In this document: piece after piece, positions 7,345 through 18,509 of the stretch
Layout: the number at the start of each line of letters is the position of its first letter
How positions within the stretch are numbered: position 1 is the first letter of the stretch
NCBI RefSeq assembly: GCF_024158715.1
Contig: NZ_JAMZBC010000016.1
Span: forward strand, 1-34,459
Direction: 5' to 3'
DNA: 34,459 bases
DNA from: Halomonas sp. 707D7
GTDB lineage: Bacteria; Pseudomonadota; Gammaproteobacteria; Pseudomonadales; Halomonadaceae
Made by a program: the position numbers and the translations under genes
Notes under the pieces: generated by a model
Database searches by the model: none
Told to the model about the DNA's origin: nothing
The model's input: the letters and a program-made list of their open reading frames with translations, nothing else

Positions 7345-10176
7345 ATGACACTGCTTTGGATTGCTCTACTCCCCTTGCTGGGCGTGCTGGTGCCCGTCTT
7401 GGCGGGCAGGCGTTCCCGCCTGACGTGCTCGCTCGCCACCGCCATCGCCCCTGCCGTGGCACTGGGCCTGACCCTCGGGCTCGTTCCCGCCCTCGGCGCC
7501 GATGAGCCGCTGCGCTTTTTCGCCGAGTGGCTGCCGGAGCTTGGGCTGGCACTGGCCCTTCGTCTCGACGGCCTGTCGCTTCTCTTCAACCTGTTGATTC
7601 TCGGCATCGGCCTGCTGATTCTGCTCTACGCCCATTTCTATCTCTCCAAGGAGGAGCGGGTAGGGCGTTTCTACGCTTTCCTGATGCTCTTCATGGCCTC
7701 GATGGTGGGCATCTCGCTCTCCAACAACCTGCTGCTCCTGTGGCTGTTCTGGGAGCTGACGAGCCTGTCGTCGTTTCTGCTGATCGGCTTCTGGTCGCAC
7801 AGAAACGATGCCCGCAAGGGTGCGCGCATGGCGCTGACCGTGACCGGCGCCGGGGGCCTTGCGCTGCTGGCGGGGCTTCTGCTGCTGGGCAATATCGTCG
7901 GCAGCTTCGACATGGACAGGGTACTGGCGAGCGGCGCGCTGATCGTCGAGGATTCGCGCTACCCGGTCATGCTCACTCTGATCCTGCTCGGCGCGTTCAC
8001 CAAGTCCGCCCAGTTTCCTTTCCAGTTCTGGCTGCCCAACGCCATGGCAGCACCCACGCCGGTATCGGCCTACCTGCACTCCGCCACCATGGTCAAGGCA
8101 GGCATCTTCCTCATGGCGCGGCTGCATCCGGCGCTGGCGGATAGCGCCCTCTGGCACCTGGTGGTGCCGCTGGTGGGCACCATCACGCTGCTCTACGGCG
8201 CCTGGTTCGCCTTCTTCAAGACTGATCTGAAGGCGATCCTCGCCTACTCGACCATCAGCCATCTCGGTCTGATCACCGTGCTGCTGGGCATCGGCAGCCC
8301 CATGGCGGTGCTGGCGGCGCTTTTTCACATCATCAACCACGCCGCCTTCAAGGCCGCGCTGTTCATGACGGCGGGCATCATCGATCATGAGGCGGGCACG
8401 CGGGAGCTCAAGCAGCTCGGCGCGCTCAGAAAGACGATGCCGGTCACGGCACTGCTGCTGACCCTGGCCGCCGCCGCCATGGCGGGGGTACCGCTGTTCA
8501 ACGGTTTCCTCTCCAAGGAGATGTTCTTCACCGAGACGCTCGAGAGCCCGCTGCTCGGCGGGCTGAGCTGGCTGTTGCCGGTGCTGGCGACCGTCGGCGG
8601 CATCCTGTCGGTGGCCTACTCGGTGCGCCTGGTCATCGCGGTGTGCCACAAGCCCCCCCGTGAAGCGTCGCCCAAGACACCCCACGAGCCGCCCTACCTC
8701 ATGCGCCTGCCGGTCGAGGTGCTGGTGGCGGTGTGTCTGCTGGTGGGAATCCTTCCCGCCTTCATGGCGACGGGGCTTCTGGAGCTCGCCACTCAGGCGG
8801 TGCTTCAGGCACCGCTCGATTTCCACCTGGCGATCTGGCACGGCTTCAACCTGCCGCTTCTGATGAGCGCGATCGCCTTCGTGGTCGGCGCCGCGCTCTA
8901 CTGGCGCCATGCGGACCTGCGCCGCTTCACCGACACTTTCGCACCGATGGACGCGCCGCGGCTGTTCGAGCGCGCGCTGGTCAGCCTCGGCCAGCGCTGC
9001 GAACAGCTGCTGGCACTCTGGGACGGCCAGTCGCTGCAGCGCTATGTGGGCTGGCTGCTGCTGGCCACGCTGATCGCCGGGGTCATGGGGCTCACTCAGA
9101 TCGAGACGCTGACCGGCTCGCGCGGCAATCAGCCGGTGGATGGCATCGTGCTGTTCGGCGCGGTGATGCTGATTTTCGGCGGGCTCGCGACGGCGATCAC
9201 CCACCGTTACCGGCTGACCTCGCTTCTGATGCTCTCGGTAGTGGGGCTGTTCGTGGCGCTGACCTTCGCGCGCTTCTCGGCGCCGGATCTGGCGCTGACC
9301 CAGCTGTCGGTGGAAGTGGTCACCATGATCCTCCTGATGCTGGCGCTGTTCTTTTTGCCCCAGAAGACACCGCCTGAATCGAGCGGCAAGCGCAACCTGC
9401 GCGATGTCTTCCTGGCTGGCGGCGTGGGTCTGGTCGTCGCCAGCCTCAACTACGCGGTGATGACCCGCGAAACGCTGTCGATCTCTCAGTTCTTCATGGA
9501 GAACAGCATCCCCGGCGGCGGCGGCCACAACGTGGTCAACGTCATCCTGGTGGATTTCCGTGGCTTCGATACGCTCGGCGAGATCACCGTGCTGGCCCTG
9601 GCCGGGCTTGCCATCTTCAAGCTTCTGAACCGGCTGCGGCTGTTCATTCCGCATAGCGACAGCGAAGGCCGCGTGTGGTCGCCGGATCGCTACCCGGCGA
9701 TTCTGACCTCGATATCGCTGGCGCTGCTGCCGCTGGCGCTGCTGGTCTCGGCGTTCATCTTCCTGCGCGGGCACAACGAACCCGGCGGCGGCTTCATCGC
9801 CGGGCTGATCACCGCCGTGGCCCTGATCCTTCTCTACATGGCGCGGGGCGTCGAATGGGCTCAAAGCCGACTGGACTTTCCCTTCCAGCCGGTGGCCGTG
9901 GTGGGCGTGGCCGTCGCCACGCTGACCGGGCTCGGCAGCTGGCTCTTCGGTCATCCGTTTCTCACCTCGGCGTTCGGCTACTTCAGCCTGCCGGTGGTCG
10001 GCAAGTTCGAGCTGGCCACGGCCCTGCTGTTCGATCTCGGGGTATATCTCGCCGTGGTCGGCGCCACGCTGATGATTCTGGCCAACCTGGGCAAGGTGAC
10101 CACCGCCCACCGTCCGGTGGCGGATGCCCCCAAGGACGACCCCAACGCCCCGGCACCGAACAAGGAGACTCCCTGA
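7345..10176 (+). CDS. mrpA: Mrp Na+/H+ antiporter subunit A, fused A/B
   Basis: This is the largest subunit of the multi-subunit Mrp (Pha/Mnh/Sha) cation/proton antiporter, which exports Na+ using the proton gradient and supports alkali and salt tolerance. With the ATG at 7345 the protein has 943 aa; upstream in-frame TTG (7318) and GTG (7330) are alternatives. The N-terminal part is the NuoL-like proton-channel domain, with [15 protein letters not shown] (conserved Glu137), [19 protein letters not shown] and [15 protein letters not shown]. The C-terminal part, roughly residue 780 onward, is an MnhB-type domain ([20 protein letters not shown]), so MrpB is fused to MrpA and no separate mrpB exists. 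This is the six-gene 'group 2' arrangement found in many proteobacteria. It is the first gene of a tightly packed operon. Confidence 0.95.
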   Translation: MTLLWIALLPLLGVLVPVLAGRRSRLTCSLATAIAPAVALGLTLGLVPALGADEPLRFFAEWLPELGLALALRLDGLSLLFNLLILGIGLLILLYAHFYLSKEERVGRFYAFLMLFMASMVGISLSNNLLLLWLFWELTSLSSFLLIGFWSHRNDARKGARMALTVTGAGGLALLAGLLLLGNIVGSFDMDRVLASGALIVEDSRYPVMLTLILLGAFTKSAQFPFQFWLPNAMAAPTPVSAYLHSATMVKAGIFLMARLHPALADSALWHLVVPLVGTITLLYGAWFAFFKTDLKAILAYSTISHLGLITVLLGIGSPMAVLAALFHIINHAAFKAALFMTAGIIDHEAGTRELKQLGALRKTMPVTALLLTLAAAAMAGVPLFNGFLSKEMFFTETLESPLLGGLSWLLPVLATVGGILSVAYSVRLVIAVCHKPPREASPKTPHEPPYLMRLPVEVLVAVCLLVGILPAFMATGLLELATQAVLQAPLDFHLAIWHGFNLPLLMSAIAFVVGAALYWRHADLRRFTDTFAPMDAPRLFERALVSLGQRCEQLLALWDGQSLQRYVGWLLLATLIAGVMGLTQIETLTGSRGNQPVDGIVLFGAVMLIFGGLATAITHRYRLTSLLMLSVVGLFVALTFARFSAPDLALTQLSVEVVTMILLMLALFFLPQKTPPESSGKRNLRDVFLAGGVGLVVASLNYAVMTRETLSISQFFMENSIPGGGGHNVVNVILVDFRGFDTLGEITVLALAGLAIFKLLNRLRLFIPHSDSEGRVWSPDRYPAILTSISLALLPLALLVSAFIFLRGHNEPGGGFIAGLITAVALILLYMARGVEWAQSRLDFPFQPVAVVGVAVATLTGLGSWLFGHPFLTSAFGYFSLPVVGKFELATALLFDLGVYLAVVGATLMILANLGKVTTAHRPVADAPKDDPNAPAPNKETP

Positions 10177-10177
10177 C

Positions 10178-10516
10178 ATGGAAACCCTCTACGCAGTGAC
10201 CACCGGCGTGCTCAGCGCCTGCGGGCTCTATCTCACGCTTCGAGGACGCACCTTCTCGGTGGTAGTGGGGCTGACGCTTCTCTCCTACGCGGTGAACCTG
10301 TTTTTGTTCTCGATGGGCGGACTCACCACCGACGGCGCGGCGGTCATCCACGACGATGGCCATGGCGTCTACGCCGACCCCTTGCCCCAGGCGCTGGTGC
10401 TCACCGCCATCGTCATCGGCTTTGCCATGACGGCGTTCGTGGTGATCCTGGCCATGCGTGCGCGAAGCGAGCTGGGCAATGACCAGGTCGACGGCAAGAA
10501 GGAAGACCGCGAATGA
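10178..10516 (+). CDS. mrpC: Mrp antiporter subunit C
   Basis: This 112-aa NuoK-like membrane subunit starts at ATG 10178, one base after the mrpA stop, with AAGGAG at 10162-10167 inside the end of mrpA. It shows three membrane helices, the conserved TVVxGLTLLSYAVNLFLFSMG-like helix 2, and the DPLPQALVLTAIVIGFAMTAF segment that is highly conserved in MrpC/MnhC. The last codons overlap the mrpD start (ATGA at 10513-10516), which implies translational coupling. The C-terminal tail is hydrophilic and cytoplasmic. Confidence 0.95.
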   Translation: METLYAVTTGVLSACGLYLTLRGRTFSVVVGLTLLSYAVNLFLFSMGGLTTDGAAVIHDDGHGVYADPLPQALVLTAIVIGFAMTAFVVILAMRARSELGNDQVDGKKEDRE

Positions 10517-12024
10517 TGCAACATCTCGTCGTTTTTCCCATCGTGGTGCCGTTGGTCGCGGGCATCATTCTGCTCTACCAGCGCCAGGGGCTGGTGCGCT
10601 TCAAACGCGCGGTGAGCGTGGTGGCCACGCTGCTGAGCCTGGCGGCCGCCATCGCGCTGATCAGTCGCGCCGCCGAGGGCGAGATCCTCTACTACGCGCT
10701 GGGCGACTGGCAGCCGCCCTTCGGCATCGTGCTGGTGCTGGATCGCCTCTCCGCCCTGATGCTGCTGATCACCGCCGTGCTCGCCCTGGGCGCGGTGGTG
10801 TTCGCCTGCGCCGGCGACGATGAAAAGGGCAGCAACTTCCACGGGCTTTTCCAGTGGCAGCTCCTGGGCATCAACGGCGCCTTTCTGACCGGTGACCTGT
10901 TCAACCTGTTCGTGTTCTTCGAGGTGCTGCTGCTCGCCTCCTATGCGCTCTTGCTGCACGGCGGCGGCAAGGCGCGCATCCAGTCCGGCGTCTACTACGT
11001 GGTGCTCAACCTGGCGGGGTCATCGCTGTTTCTGATCGCGGCAGGCATCCTGTATGGCGCGACCGGCACGCTCAACATGGCGGACATGGCGATTCGCGTG
11101 GCGGAGCTTCCCGCCGAGCGCCAGGGGCTGGTGACCGCCGGCGGCTTGATCCTGCTGGTAGTGTTCGGGCTGAAATCGGCGATGCTGCCGCTCTACTTCT
11201 GGCTGCCGCGGGCCTACGCTGCCGCCCCGGCACCGGTGGCAGCGCTGTTCGCGATCATGACCAAGGTGGGTATCTACGCCATCCTGCGCGTCTATCTACT
11301 GATCTTCGGTGAAAGCGCCGGAGCGCTTGCCGCCCTCGAGCAGGCCTTTGTGTGGTGGCTCGGTCTTGCCACGCTCGCCGCTTCGGCGGTGGGCATTCTC
11401 GCCTCGCGCGACCTTCGCCAGCTCATCGCCTACCTGGTGCTGCTGTCGGTGGGTACGCTTCTGGCAAGCGCCGGCATGCGCAGCGAATCGGCCGCTTCGG
11501 CGCTGCTCTACTACCTGATCCACACGACCCTGATCACCGGCGGGCTCTTCCTGCTGGCGGAGATGATTGGTGCCCAGCGCGGCAAGGCGGGTACGCGCCT
11601 GGTCAAGGCGCGGCCACTGGTGCAGGGCAAGGCGCTGGGGCTTGCGTTCTTCATCGGCGCCGTGGCCGTGGTGGGCGTGCCGCCGCTCTCCGGGGCGCTG
11701 GGCAAGGCGCTGGTGCTCAACTCGGCCGACGACGTGCAGCGGCTGTGGCTCTGGCCGACGCTGTTGATCGCGAGCCTCGCTTCGCTGATTGCGCTTTCCC
11801 GGGCCGGGTCGACGCTTTTCTGGCGCAGCCACTACGGCAGCCCCGGCGGCGCGGCACTTTCAAGGTGTCAGTGGTTCGGCGTGGTGTGGCTGTTGAGCGC
11901 CGCCCCGCTGCTGGTGGCCTTCGCCCAGCCGGTGAGCAGCTACACCCAGGCGACCGCCGAGCAGCTCGCTCATCCCGAGCGCCTGACCGATACCCTTCTC
12001 TCCAACGCGCGAGGTAGCTTATGA
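10513..12024 (+). CDS. mrpD: Mrp antiporter subunit D
   Basis: This 503-aa NuoM/NuoN-like membrane protein is the second proton-channel-type subunit of the Mrp complex. The ATG at 10513 overlaps the mrpC TGA. Conserved regions include LTGDLFNLFVFFEVLLLASYALLL (the acidic residue in the FFE helix is essential in the family), the FGLKSAMLPLYFWLPRAYAAAPAPVAALF segment, and the ASRDLRQLIAYLVLLSVGTLL helix. About 14 membrane segments are expected. The stop overlaps the start of mrpE by four bases. Confidence 0.95.
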   Translation: MMQHLVVFPIVVPLVAGIILLYQRQGLVRFKRAVSVVATLLSLAAAIALISRAAEGEILYYALGDWQPPFGIVLVLDRLSALMLLITAVLALGAVVFACAGDDEKGSNFHGLFQWQLLGINGAFLTGDLFNLFVFFEVLLLASYALLLHGGGKARIQSGVYYVVLNLAGSSLFLIAAGILYGATGTLNMADMAIRVAELPAERQGLVTAGGLILLVVFGLKSAMLPLYFWLPRAYAAAPAPVAALFAIMTKVGIYAILRVYLLIFGESAGALAALEQAFVWWLGLATLAASAVGILASRDLRQLIAYLVLLSVGTLLASAGMRSESAASALLYYLIHTTLITGGLFLLAEMIGAQRGKAGTRLVKARPLVQGKALGLAFFIGAVAVVGVPPLSGALGKALVLNSADDVQRLWLWPTLLIASLASLIALSRAGSTLFWRSHYGSPGGAALSRCQWFGVVWLLSAAPLLVAFAQPVSSYTQATAEQLAHPERLTDTLLSNARGSL

Positions 12025-12518
12025 TCACGCCGCGTCGCTGGCTGCCCACGCCAGTCCTGTCGCTTCTGCTGCTGTTCGTGTGGCTTTTGATGGCGCGCAG
12101 CTACGCCCCGGGACAGATACTGCTCGGCGGGGTGCTGGCGATCATCATTCCGCTGGTCACCTTCCGCTTCTGGGACACCAAGCTGCGCATCAAGAAGCCC
12201 TGGGTGCTGGTGCGCTTCATCCTGCGCGTGCTCAAGGACATCGTGGTGGCCAACTTCGAGGTGGCGCGCCTGGTGGCCAACCCATGGAAGCGCTTGAAGC
12301 CGCACTTCATCGAGTACCCCTTGATGCTCGAGGAGCGCTTCACCATCACACTGCTGGCCAGCACCATCAGCCTGACCCCGGGCACGGTATCGGCCAACCT
12401 GCGCCTCGATGGCAAGTCGCTTCTGATCCACGCGCTGGACGTGGAGGACGAACAGGCACTGATCGAGGAGATTCGCGAGCGCTACGAACGTCCCCTCAAG
12501 GAGATCTACGAATGCTGA
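12021..12518 (+). CDS. mrpE: Mrp antiporter subunit E
   Basis: This 165-aa subunit begins at an ATGA overlap with mrpD. It has two or three N-terminal membrane segments (LSLLLLFVWLLMARSYAPGQ, LLGGVLAIIIPLV) and then a cytoplasmic alpha/beta domain carrying the MrpE signature LASTISLTPGTVSANL followed by LLIHALDV. MrpE is needed for full stability of the complex in characterised systems. It overlaps mrpF by seven bases, continuing the coupled layout. Confidence 0.93.
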   Translation: MITPRRWLPTPVLSLLLLFVWLLMARSYAPGQILLGGVLAIIIPLVTFRFWDTKLRIKKPWVLVRFILRVLKDIVVANFEVARLVANPWKRLKPHFIEYPLMLEERFTITLLASTISLTPGTVSANLRLDGKSLLIHALDVEDEQALIEEIRERYERPLKEIYEC

Positions 12519-12781
12519 GCGTGGCTCTTTATCTCACCCTCACGCTGGTGGTACTGGCGCTTTTGATGAACCTGTTCCGGCTGATCGTGGGGCCGGATCT
12601 GCCCGACCGGGTACTGGCGCTGGACACCATGTACGTCAACTCCATCGCGCTGATCGTGCTGCTGGGGCTATGGCTCGACAGCAAGACCTACTTCGAGTCG
12701 GCGCTGCTGATCGCCATGCTCGGTTTCATCAGTACGGTGGCGGTGTGCAAGTACATCCTGCGGGGAGACATCATCGAATGA
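12512..12781 (+). CDS. mrpF: Mrp antiporter subunit F
   Basis: This 89-aa, three-helix membrane protein is translated from ATG 12512, with AAGGAG at 12498-12503. It contains the conserved RLIVGPDLPDRVLALDTMYVN-like segment typical of MrpF/MnhF, including the Asp-Arg pair, and ends with ISTVAVCKYILRGDIIE. It overlaps the end of mrpE. Confidence 0.94.
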   Translation: MLSVALYLTLTLVVLALLMNLFRLIVGPDLPDRVLALDTMYVNSIALIVLLGLWLDSKTYFESALLIAMLGFISTVAVCKYILRGDIIE

Positions 12782-12812
12782 CATCCACGACCCAGCGCCA
12801 AGGAGGCCGCCC

Positions 12813-13199
12813 ATGCCCTTTCTAGTCGAGGCTCTCATCTCGCTCATGCTGCTCACCGGCGGCGTGTTCGTGTTCATCGGATCACTGGGCATGGCTCACC
12901 TGCGTGATTTCTTCATGCGCCTGCACGGCCCCACCAAGGCCTCCACGCTGGGCATCGGCTGCATGCTGATCGCCTCGATGGGCTACTTCTGGAGCATGGA
13001 TGGTCATATCGACATCCAGGAGCTCTTGATCACGCTGTTTCTGTTCATCACCGCGCCGGTCAGCGCTCACCTGCTGGCCAAGTCCGGCCTGCACCTGCGC
13101 GTGAGGCACGCCCAGAAGACCGGCGGCGTGCCCTTCGAGCTGCGCGACGAGGAGGTCGGCAAGAAGCCGGTGCCGCACCCGGACAAGGGCCACGGCTGA
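12813..13199 (+). CDS. mrpG: Mrp antiporter subunit G
   Basis: This 128-aa subunit closes the operon. The ATG at 12813 has a strong AAGGAGG (12800-12806), and the gap after mrpF is 31 bases, the widest in the operon. Three membrane helices carry the MrpG hallmark GGVFVFIGSLGMAHLRDFFMRLHGPTKASTLG. The C-terminal roughly 40 residues are hydrophilic. A strong stem-loop terminator follows. Confidence 0.94.
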   Translation: MPFLVEALISLMLLTGGVFVFIGSLGMAHLRDFFMRLHGPTKASTLGIGCMLIASMGYFWSMDGHIDIQELLITLFLFITAPVSAHLLAKSGLHLRVRHAQKTGGVPFELRDEEVGKKPVPHPDKGHG

Positions 13200-13210
13200 G
13201 CCCTCGAGAA

Positions 13211-13243
13211 CGCAAAAGCGGCGCCAGGAGCGCCGCTTTTGCG
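13211..13243. terminator. Bidirectional rho-independent terminator, mrpG / serB
   Basis: Perfect 14-bp inverted arms (CGCAAAAGCGGCGC at 13211-13224, GCGCCGCTTTTGCG at 13230-13243) flank a 5-base loop. The A4/T4 runs at the stem ends supply a short T-tract on both strands. It sits between the convergent mrpG and serB genes and can stop transcription from both sides. Confidence 0.85.
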
Positions 13244-13262
13244 TCAGGATGGCTGTAGACGT

Positions 13263-14195
13263 TCAGCCTTCGAGCTCGGCCTCGGCGTGGCCCAGCAGGT
13301 AGAGCACCCCGTCGAGCCCCACTGTCGAGAGCGCCTGGCGCGCCTCGGCGCGCACCAAGGGCTTGGCGCGAAACGCAACGCCGAGCCCCGCCCGGGCGAG
13401 CATCTTGAGGTCGTTCGCACCGTCGCCCACCGCCACGGTCTGGGCAAGTGACAAGCCCTCGCGATCGGCGATCTCGGCCAATAGCGTCGCCTTGCGCTCG
13501 GCATCGACGATCGGGTCACACGTCTCACCGGTGACGCGCCCTTCGCTGATCACCAGCTCGTTGGCGTGCACCTCGTCGAACCCGAGGCGCCGCTGCAGCG
13601 CCTGGGCGAAGTAGGTGAAACCGCCGGACAGGATCGCGGTGCGATAGCCCAGGCGCTTCAGGTTCTTCATCAGCCGCGGGGCACCATCCATCAGCACGAG
13701 TTCGGAGGCGATGCCTTCGAGTACCGACTCATCGAGCCCTTCGAGTTTCGCCATGCGCTCGCGAAAGCTCGCCTTGAAATCGAGCTCGCCGCGCATGGCA
13801 CGCTCGGTCACCTCCATCACCTCATCGCCCACGCCATGGCGCTTGGCGAGCTCGTCGATCACTTCCGCCTTGATCAGGGTCGAATCCATGTCGAAGCAGA
13901 CCAGCCGGTAGGCGCGCTCGTCGGTGTCCTGGATCACGATGTCCACGGGATGGGCCTCGCCGATGGCGAGCGCGGCGTGGCGAAGCGCCTCCCAGGGGCA
14001 GCTCTCGCCGCCTTGCGCGTCGCAGGCCACCCTGTATTCGATGACGTCGAGCGCAGCACCTTGGGCGGTATCCGCCAGACGCTCGAACCCCTGCTCGCGC
14101 AGGTTGAACTGCACCATCAAGGCGCCGAGCTCGGACTCGATGGCGGGCGTCAGCCGCGGCGCCAGGACGGTCATCAGTTTCTCGCTACGTGCCAT
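13263..14195 (-). CDS. serB: Phosphoserine phosphatase SerB
   Basis: This 310-aa HAD-superfamily enzyme hydrolyses O-phosphoserine to serine, the last step of serine synthesis. The nucleophile motif is FDMDSTLIKAEVIDELAKRH (residues 101-120; Asp102 nucleophile, Asp104 acid/base). It is followed by LILSGGFTYFA-like motif II (AILSGGFTYFAQALQ) and motif III/IV AVGDGANDLKML. The N-terminal roughly 90 residues form an ACT-like regulatory region, as in E. coli SerB. ATG 14195 has GGAGAG six bases upstream, overlapping the end of parC, and the gap to parC is three bases. serB is thus the last gene of a parE-parC-serB transcript. Confidence 0.93.
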   Translation of the reverse strand: MARSEKLMTVLAPRLTPAIESELGALMVQFNLREQGFERLADTAQGAALDVIEYRVACDAQGGESCPWEALRHAALAIGEAHPVDIVIQDTDERAYRLVCFDMDSTLIKAEVIDELAKRHGVGDEVMEVTERAMRGELDFKASFRERMAKLEGLDESVLEGIASELVLMDGAPRLMKNLKRLGYRTAILSGGFTYFAQALQRRLGFDEVHANELVISEGRVTGETCDPIVDAERKATLLAEIADREGLSLAQTVAVGDGANDLKMLARAGLGVAFRAKPLVRAEARQALSTVGLDGVLYLLGHAEAELEG

Positions 14196-14198
14196 GCC

Positions 14199-16451
14199 CT
14201 ACTCTCCTGCCTCAAGCCGATCCACCTTCTGGAAACCCCGCGGGAGCTTGCTGCCTCGCCGCCCGCGTTCGCCGCGGTAGTATGCCAGATCGGCAGCCTT
14301 CAGGGTGAGCTTGCGCTTGCCGGCATGAACGATGAGTTCGCCATGCTCCCCGAGCACCGTCATGTCGCGCACGAACTCCTCGCGCCGCGCCGCTCTCGGC
14401 CCGGGAATGTCGAGCATCTTGATGCCCTTGCCTTTGCTCATTTGCGGCAGCTCGCTTGCCGGGAAGAGCAACAGCCGCCCTTCGTTGGAGACCAGCGCCA
14501 CCCACAGCGCCTCGCCCTCCGGCACCGCCACCGGGGCCATCACGCTGCACCCCTTGGGCAGGCTCAGCACCGCCTTGCCGGCCTTGTTCTTGCCGGTGAG
14601 ATCACCAAGCGTTGCCAGAAAGCCGTAGCCGCCGTCGCTTGCCAGCACGAACCGCTGGGCCGGCGGGGCGAGCATGAGACCGGTCATCTGGGCACCGGCG
14701 GTGACGTTGACCCGCCCGGTGATCGGCTCGCCCTGGCCGCGGGCGCTGGGCAGGTTATGGGCGGAGAGCGTGTAGGCACGCCCGGTATCGTCCAGAAGCA
14801 CCAGCGGGTGGTTGGTCTTGCCGCGCCCGGCGAGCAGGAAACGGTCGCCGGCCTTGAAGGAGAGCCCGGCGGGATCGATGTCGTGGCCCTTGGCGGCGCG
14901 AATCCAGCCCTTCTCGGAAACCACCACGGTGATCGGGTCGGCGCCCAGAAGTTCGACCTCGGAAAGCGCCTTCGCCTCGGCTCGCTCGACCAGCGTCGAT
15001 CGGCGGGCGTCGCCGTGCTCCTTGCCGGCAGCGCGGATCTCCTTCTCGATCAGCGTGGTGAGCTTCGCTTCGCTGCCGAGCAGGCCCGTGAGCGTCTTGC
15101 GCTCCTTTTCGAGCGCCTCCTGCTCGCCGCGAATCTTCATCTCCTCGAGCTTGGCCAAATGGCGCAGACGAAGCTCCAGGATCGCCTCGGCCTGGCGCTC
15201 GGAAAGCGCGAAGGCGTCGATCAGCGCGGCCTTGGGCTCGTCCTCCTCGCGGATGATGCGGATCACTTCGTCGAGGTTGAGGTAGGCGGTCAAGAGTCCT
15301 TCGAGGATGTGCAGGCGATCCTCGACCTTGCCGAGACGGTGCTCCAGGCGCCGGCGTACGGTGGCGCGGCGGAAGGTCAGCCATTCGCCGAGCATCTCCG
15401 GCAGCGGCATGACGCGCGGGCGGCCGTCGAGGCCGATCACGTTCATGTTCACCCGCACGTTCTTCTCGAGATCCGTGGTGGCGAACAGGTGCGCCATGAG
15501 TGATTCCACATCCACCCGGCTCGAGCGCGGCTCGATCACCAGGCGCGTGGGCTCCTCGTGGGTCGATTCGTCGCGCAGATCCGCCACCATGGGCAGTTTC
15601 TTCGCCTGCATCTGCGCGGCGATCTGCTCGAGCACCTTGGCCCCGCTCACCTGGTAGGGCACCGCGGTGATGACGATGTTGGCCTCTTCGCGTACATAGC
15701 GGGCACGCAGCTTCACCGAGCCGCGGCCGGCTTCATAGAGCTTACGCAGGTCCGCCGCCGGGGTGATGATCTCGGCGTCTGTGGGGAAATCCGGCGCGGT
15801 GATGAACTCCATCAGATTCGCGGTGGTGGCCTTGGGGTTTCGCAGCAGATGGCAGGTCGCCTCGACCACCTCGGAGACGTTGTGCGGCGGAATGTCGGTG
15901 GCCATGCCGACGGCGATGCCGGTACCGCCGTTCAACAGCACGTGGGGCAGACGCGCCGGCAGCACCACCGGCTCCTGCATGGTGCCGTCGAAGTTCGGCG
16001 CCCACTCGACGGTGCCCTGACCAAGCTCACTGAGCAGCACGTCGGCGAATTTCGAGAGTTTCGCCTCGGTGTAGCGCATCGCGGCAAAGGATTTCGGGTC
16101 GTCGGGGCTGCCCCAGTTGCCTTGTCCATCCACCAGCGGGTAGCGGTAGCTGAACGACTGGGCCATGAGCACCATGGCCTCGTAGCAGGCGCTGTCGCCG
16201 TGGGGGTGGAACTTGCCTAGCACGTCGCCGACGGTGCGCGCGGACTTCTTGTACTTGGCGTTGGCGTTGAGCGAAAGCTCACGCATGGCGTAGATGATGC
16301 GCCGCTGCACCGGCTTCATGCCGTCGCCGATGTTGGGAAGCGCCCGGTCTAAAATCACGTACATCGAGTAGTCGAGGTACGCCTTTTCGGTGTAATCGCG
16401 AAGGGAGAGACGCTCGACGTCGCCTTCGGCCACCTGAATATCCATGGTCAT
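14199..16451 (-). CDS. parC: DNA topoisomerase IV subunit A
   Basis: This 750-aa subunit carries the DNA breakage-reunion activity of topoisomerase IV, which decatenates daughter chromosomes together with ParE. The catalytic tyrosine is Tyr127 in [11 protein letters not shown] (after Arg126). The quinolone-determining region reads [11 protein letters not shown] with Ser87 and Glu91, the equivalents of E. coli Ser80 and Glu84, in the drug-sensitive state. The C-terminal beta-pinwheel is present ([20 protein letters not shown], then [12 protein letters not shown]). Its length matches ParC (about 750 aa) rather than GyrA (about 880 aa), and it pairs with ParE next door. The start at 16451 lies six bases after parE, with GAGG 11 bases upstream; ATG 16445 is an alternative. 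Confidence 0.95.
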   Translation of the reverse strand: MTMDIQVAEGDVERLSLRDYTEKAYLDYSMYVILDRALPNIGDGMKPVQRRIIYAMRELSLNANAKYKKSARTVGDVLGKFHPHGDSACYEAMVLMAQSFSYRYPLVDGQGNWGSPDDPKSFAAMRYTEAKLSKFADVLLSELGQGTVEWAPNFDGTMQEPVVLPARLPHVLLNGGTGIAVGMATDIPPHNVSEVVEATCHLLRNPKATTANLMEFITAPDFPTDAEIITPAADLRKLYEAGRGSVKLRARYVREEANIVITAVPYQVSGAKVLEQIAAQMQAKKLPMVADLRDESTHEEPTRLVIEPRSSRVDVESLMAHLFATTDLEKNVRVNMNVIGLDGRPRVMPLPEMLGEWLTFRRATVRRRLEHRLGKVEDRLHILEGLLTAYLNLDEVIRIIREEDEPKAALIDAFALSERQAEAILELRLRHLAKLEEMKIRGEQEALEKERKTLTGLLGSEAKLTTLIEKEIRAAGKEHGDARRSTLVERAEAKALSEVELLGADPITVVVSEKGWIRAAKGHDIDPAGLSFKAGDRFLLAGRGKTNHPLVLLDDTGRAYTLSAHNLPSARGQGEPITGRVNVTAGAQMTGLMLAPPAQRFVLASDGGYGFLATLGDLTGKNKAGKAVLSLPKGCSVMAPVAVPEGEALWVALVSNEGRLLLFPASELPQMSKGKGIKMLDIPGPRAARREEFVRDMTVLGEHGELIVHAGKRKLTLKAADLAYYRGERGRRGSKLPRGFQKVDRLEAGE

Positions 16452-16457
16452 CGGGGG

Positions 16458-18359
<1,902 letters not shown>

Positions 18360-18509
18360 TCAATTCCTGAGAAACGGTGCGCAGGCCACGCCGGGTGAAC
18401 GGGCGCGGCGAAAAAAAGAGACAGCATAGCGTAAAAGCAAATTACTGTATATCCAGCCATATATTTTGCACTGGGCATGGCCGAGTCAGGCTGGACAGCG
18501 TTGATTTCA

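Noticed and set aside
7366-10179. 937-aa open frame antisense to mrpA
   Set aside because: Low-complexity, charged translation (Gln, His, Arg, Glu rich) in the shadow frame of a well-conserved gene; typical of high-GC antisense frames.
13566-15503. 645-aa open frame antisense to serB/parC
   Set aside because: The opposite strand encodes clear SerB and ParC with catalytic motifs; the antisense product has no family features.
18445-18456. SOS-box-like CTG-TATATC-CAG upstream of parE
   Set aside because: A gammaproteobacterial LexA site needs CTG-N10-CAG; here the spacer is only six bases, so LexA binding is not expected.
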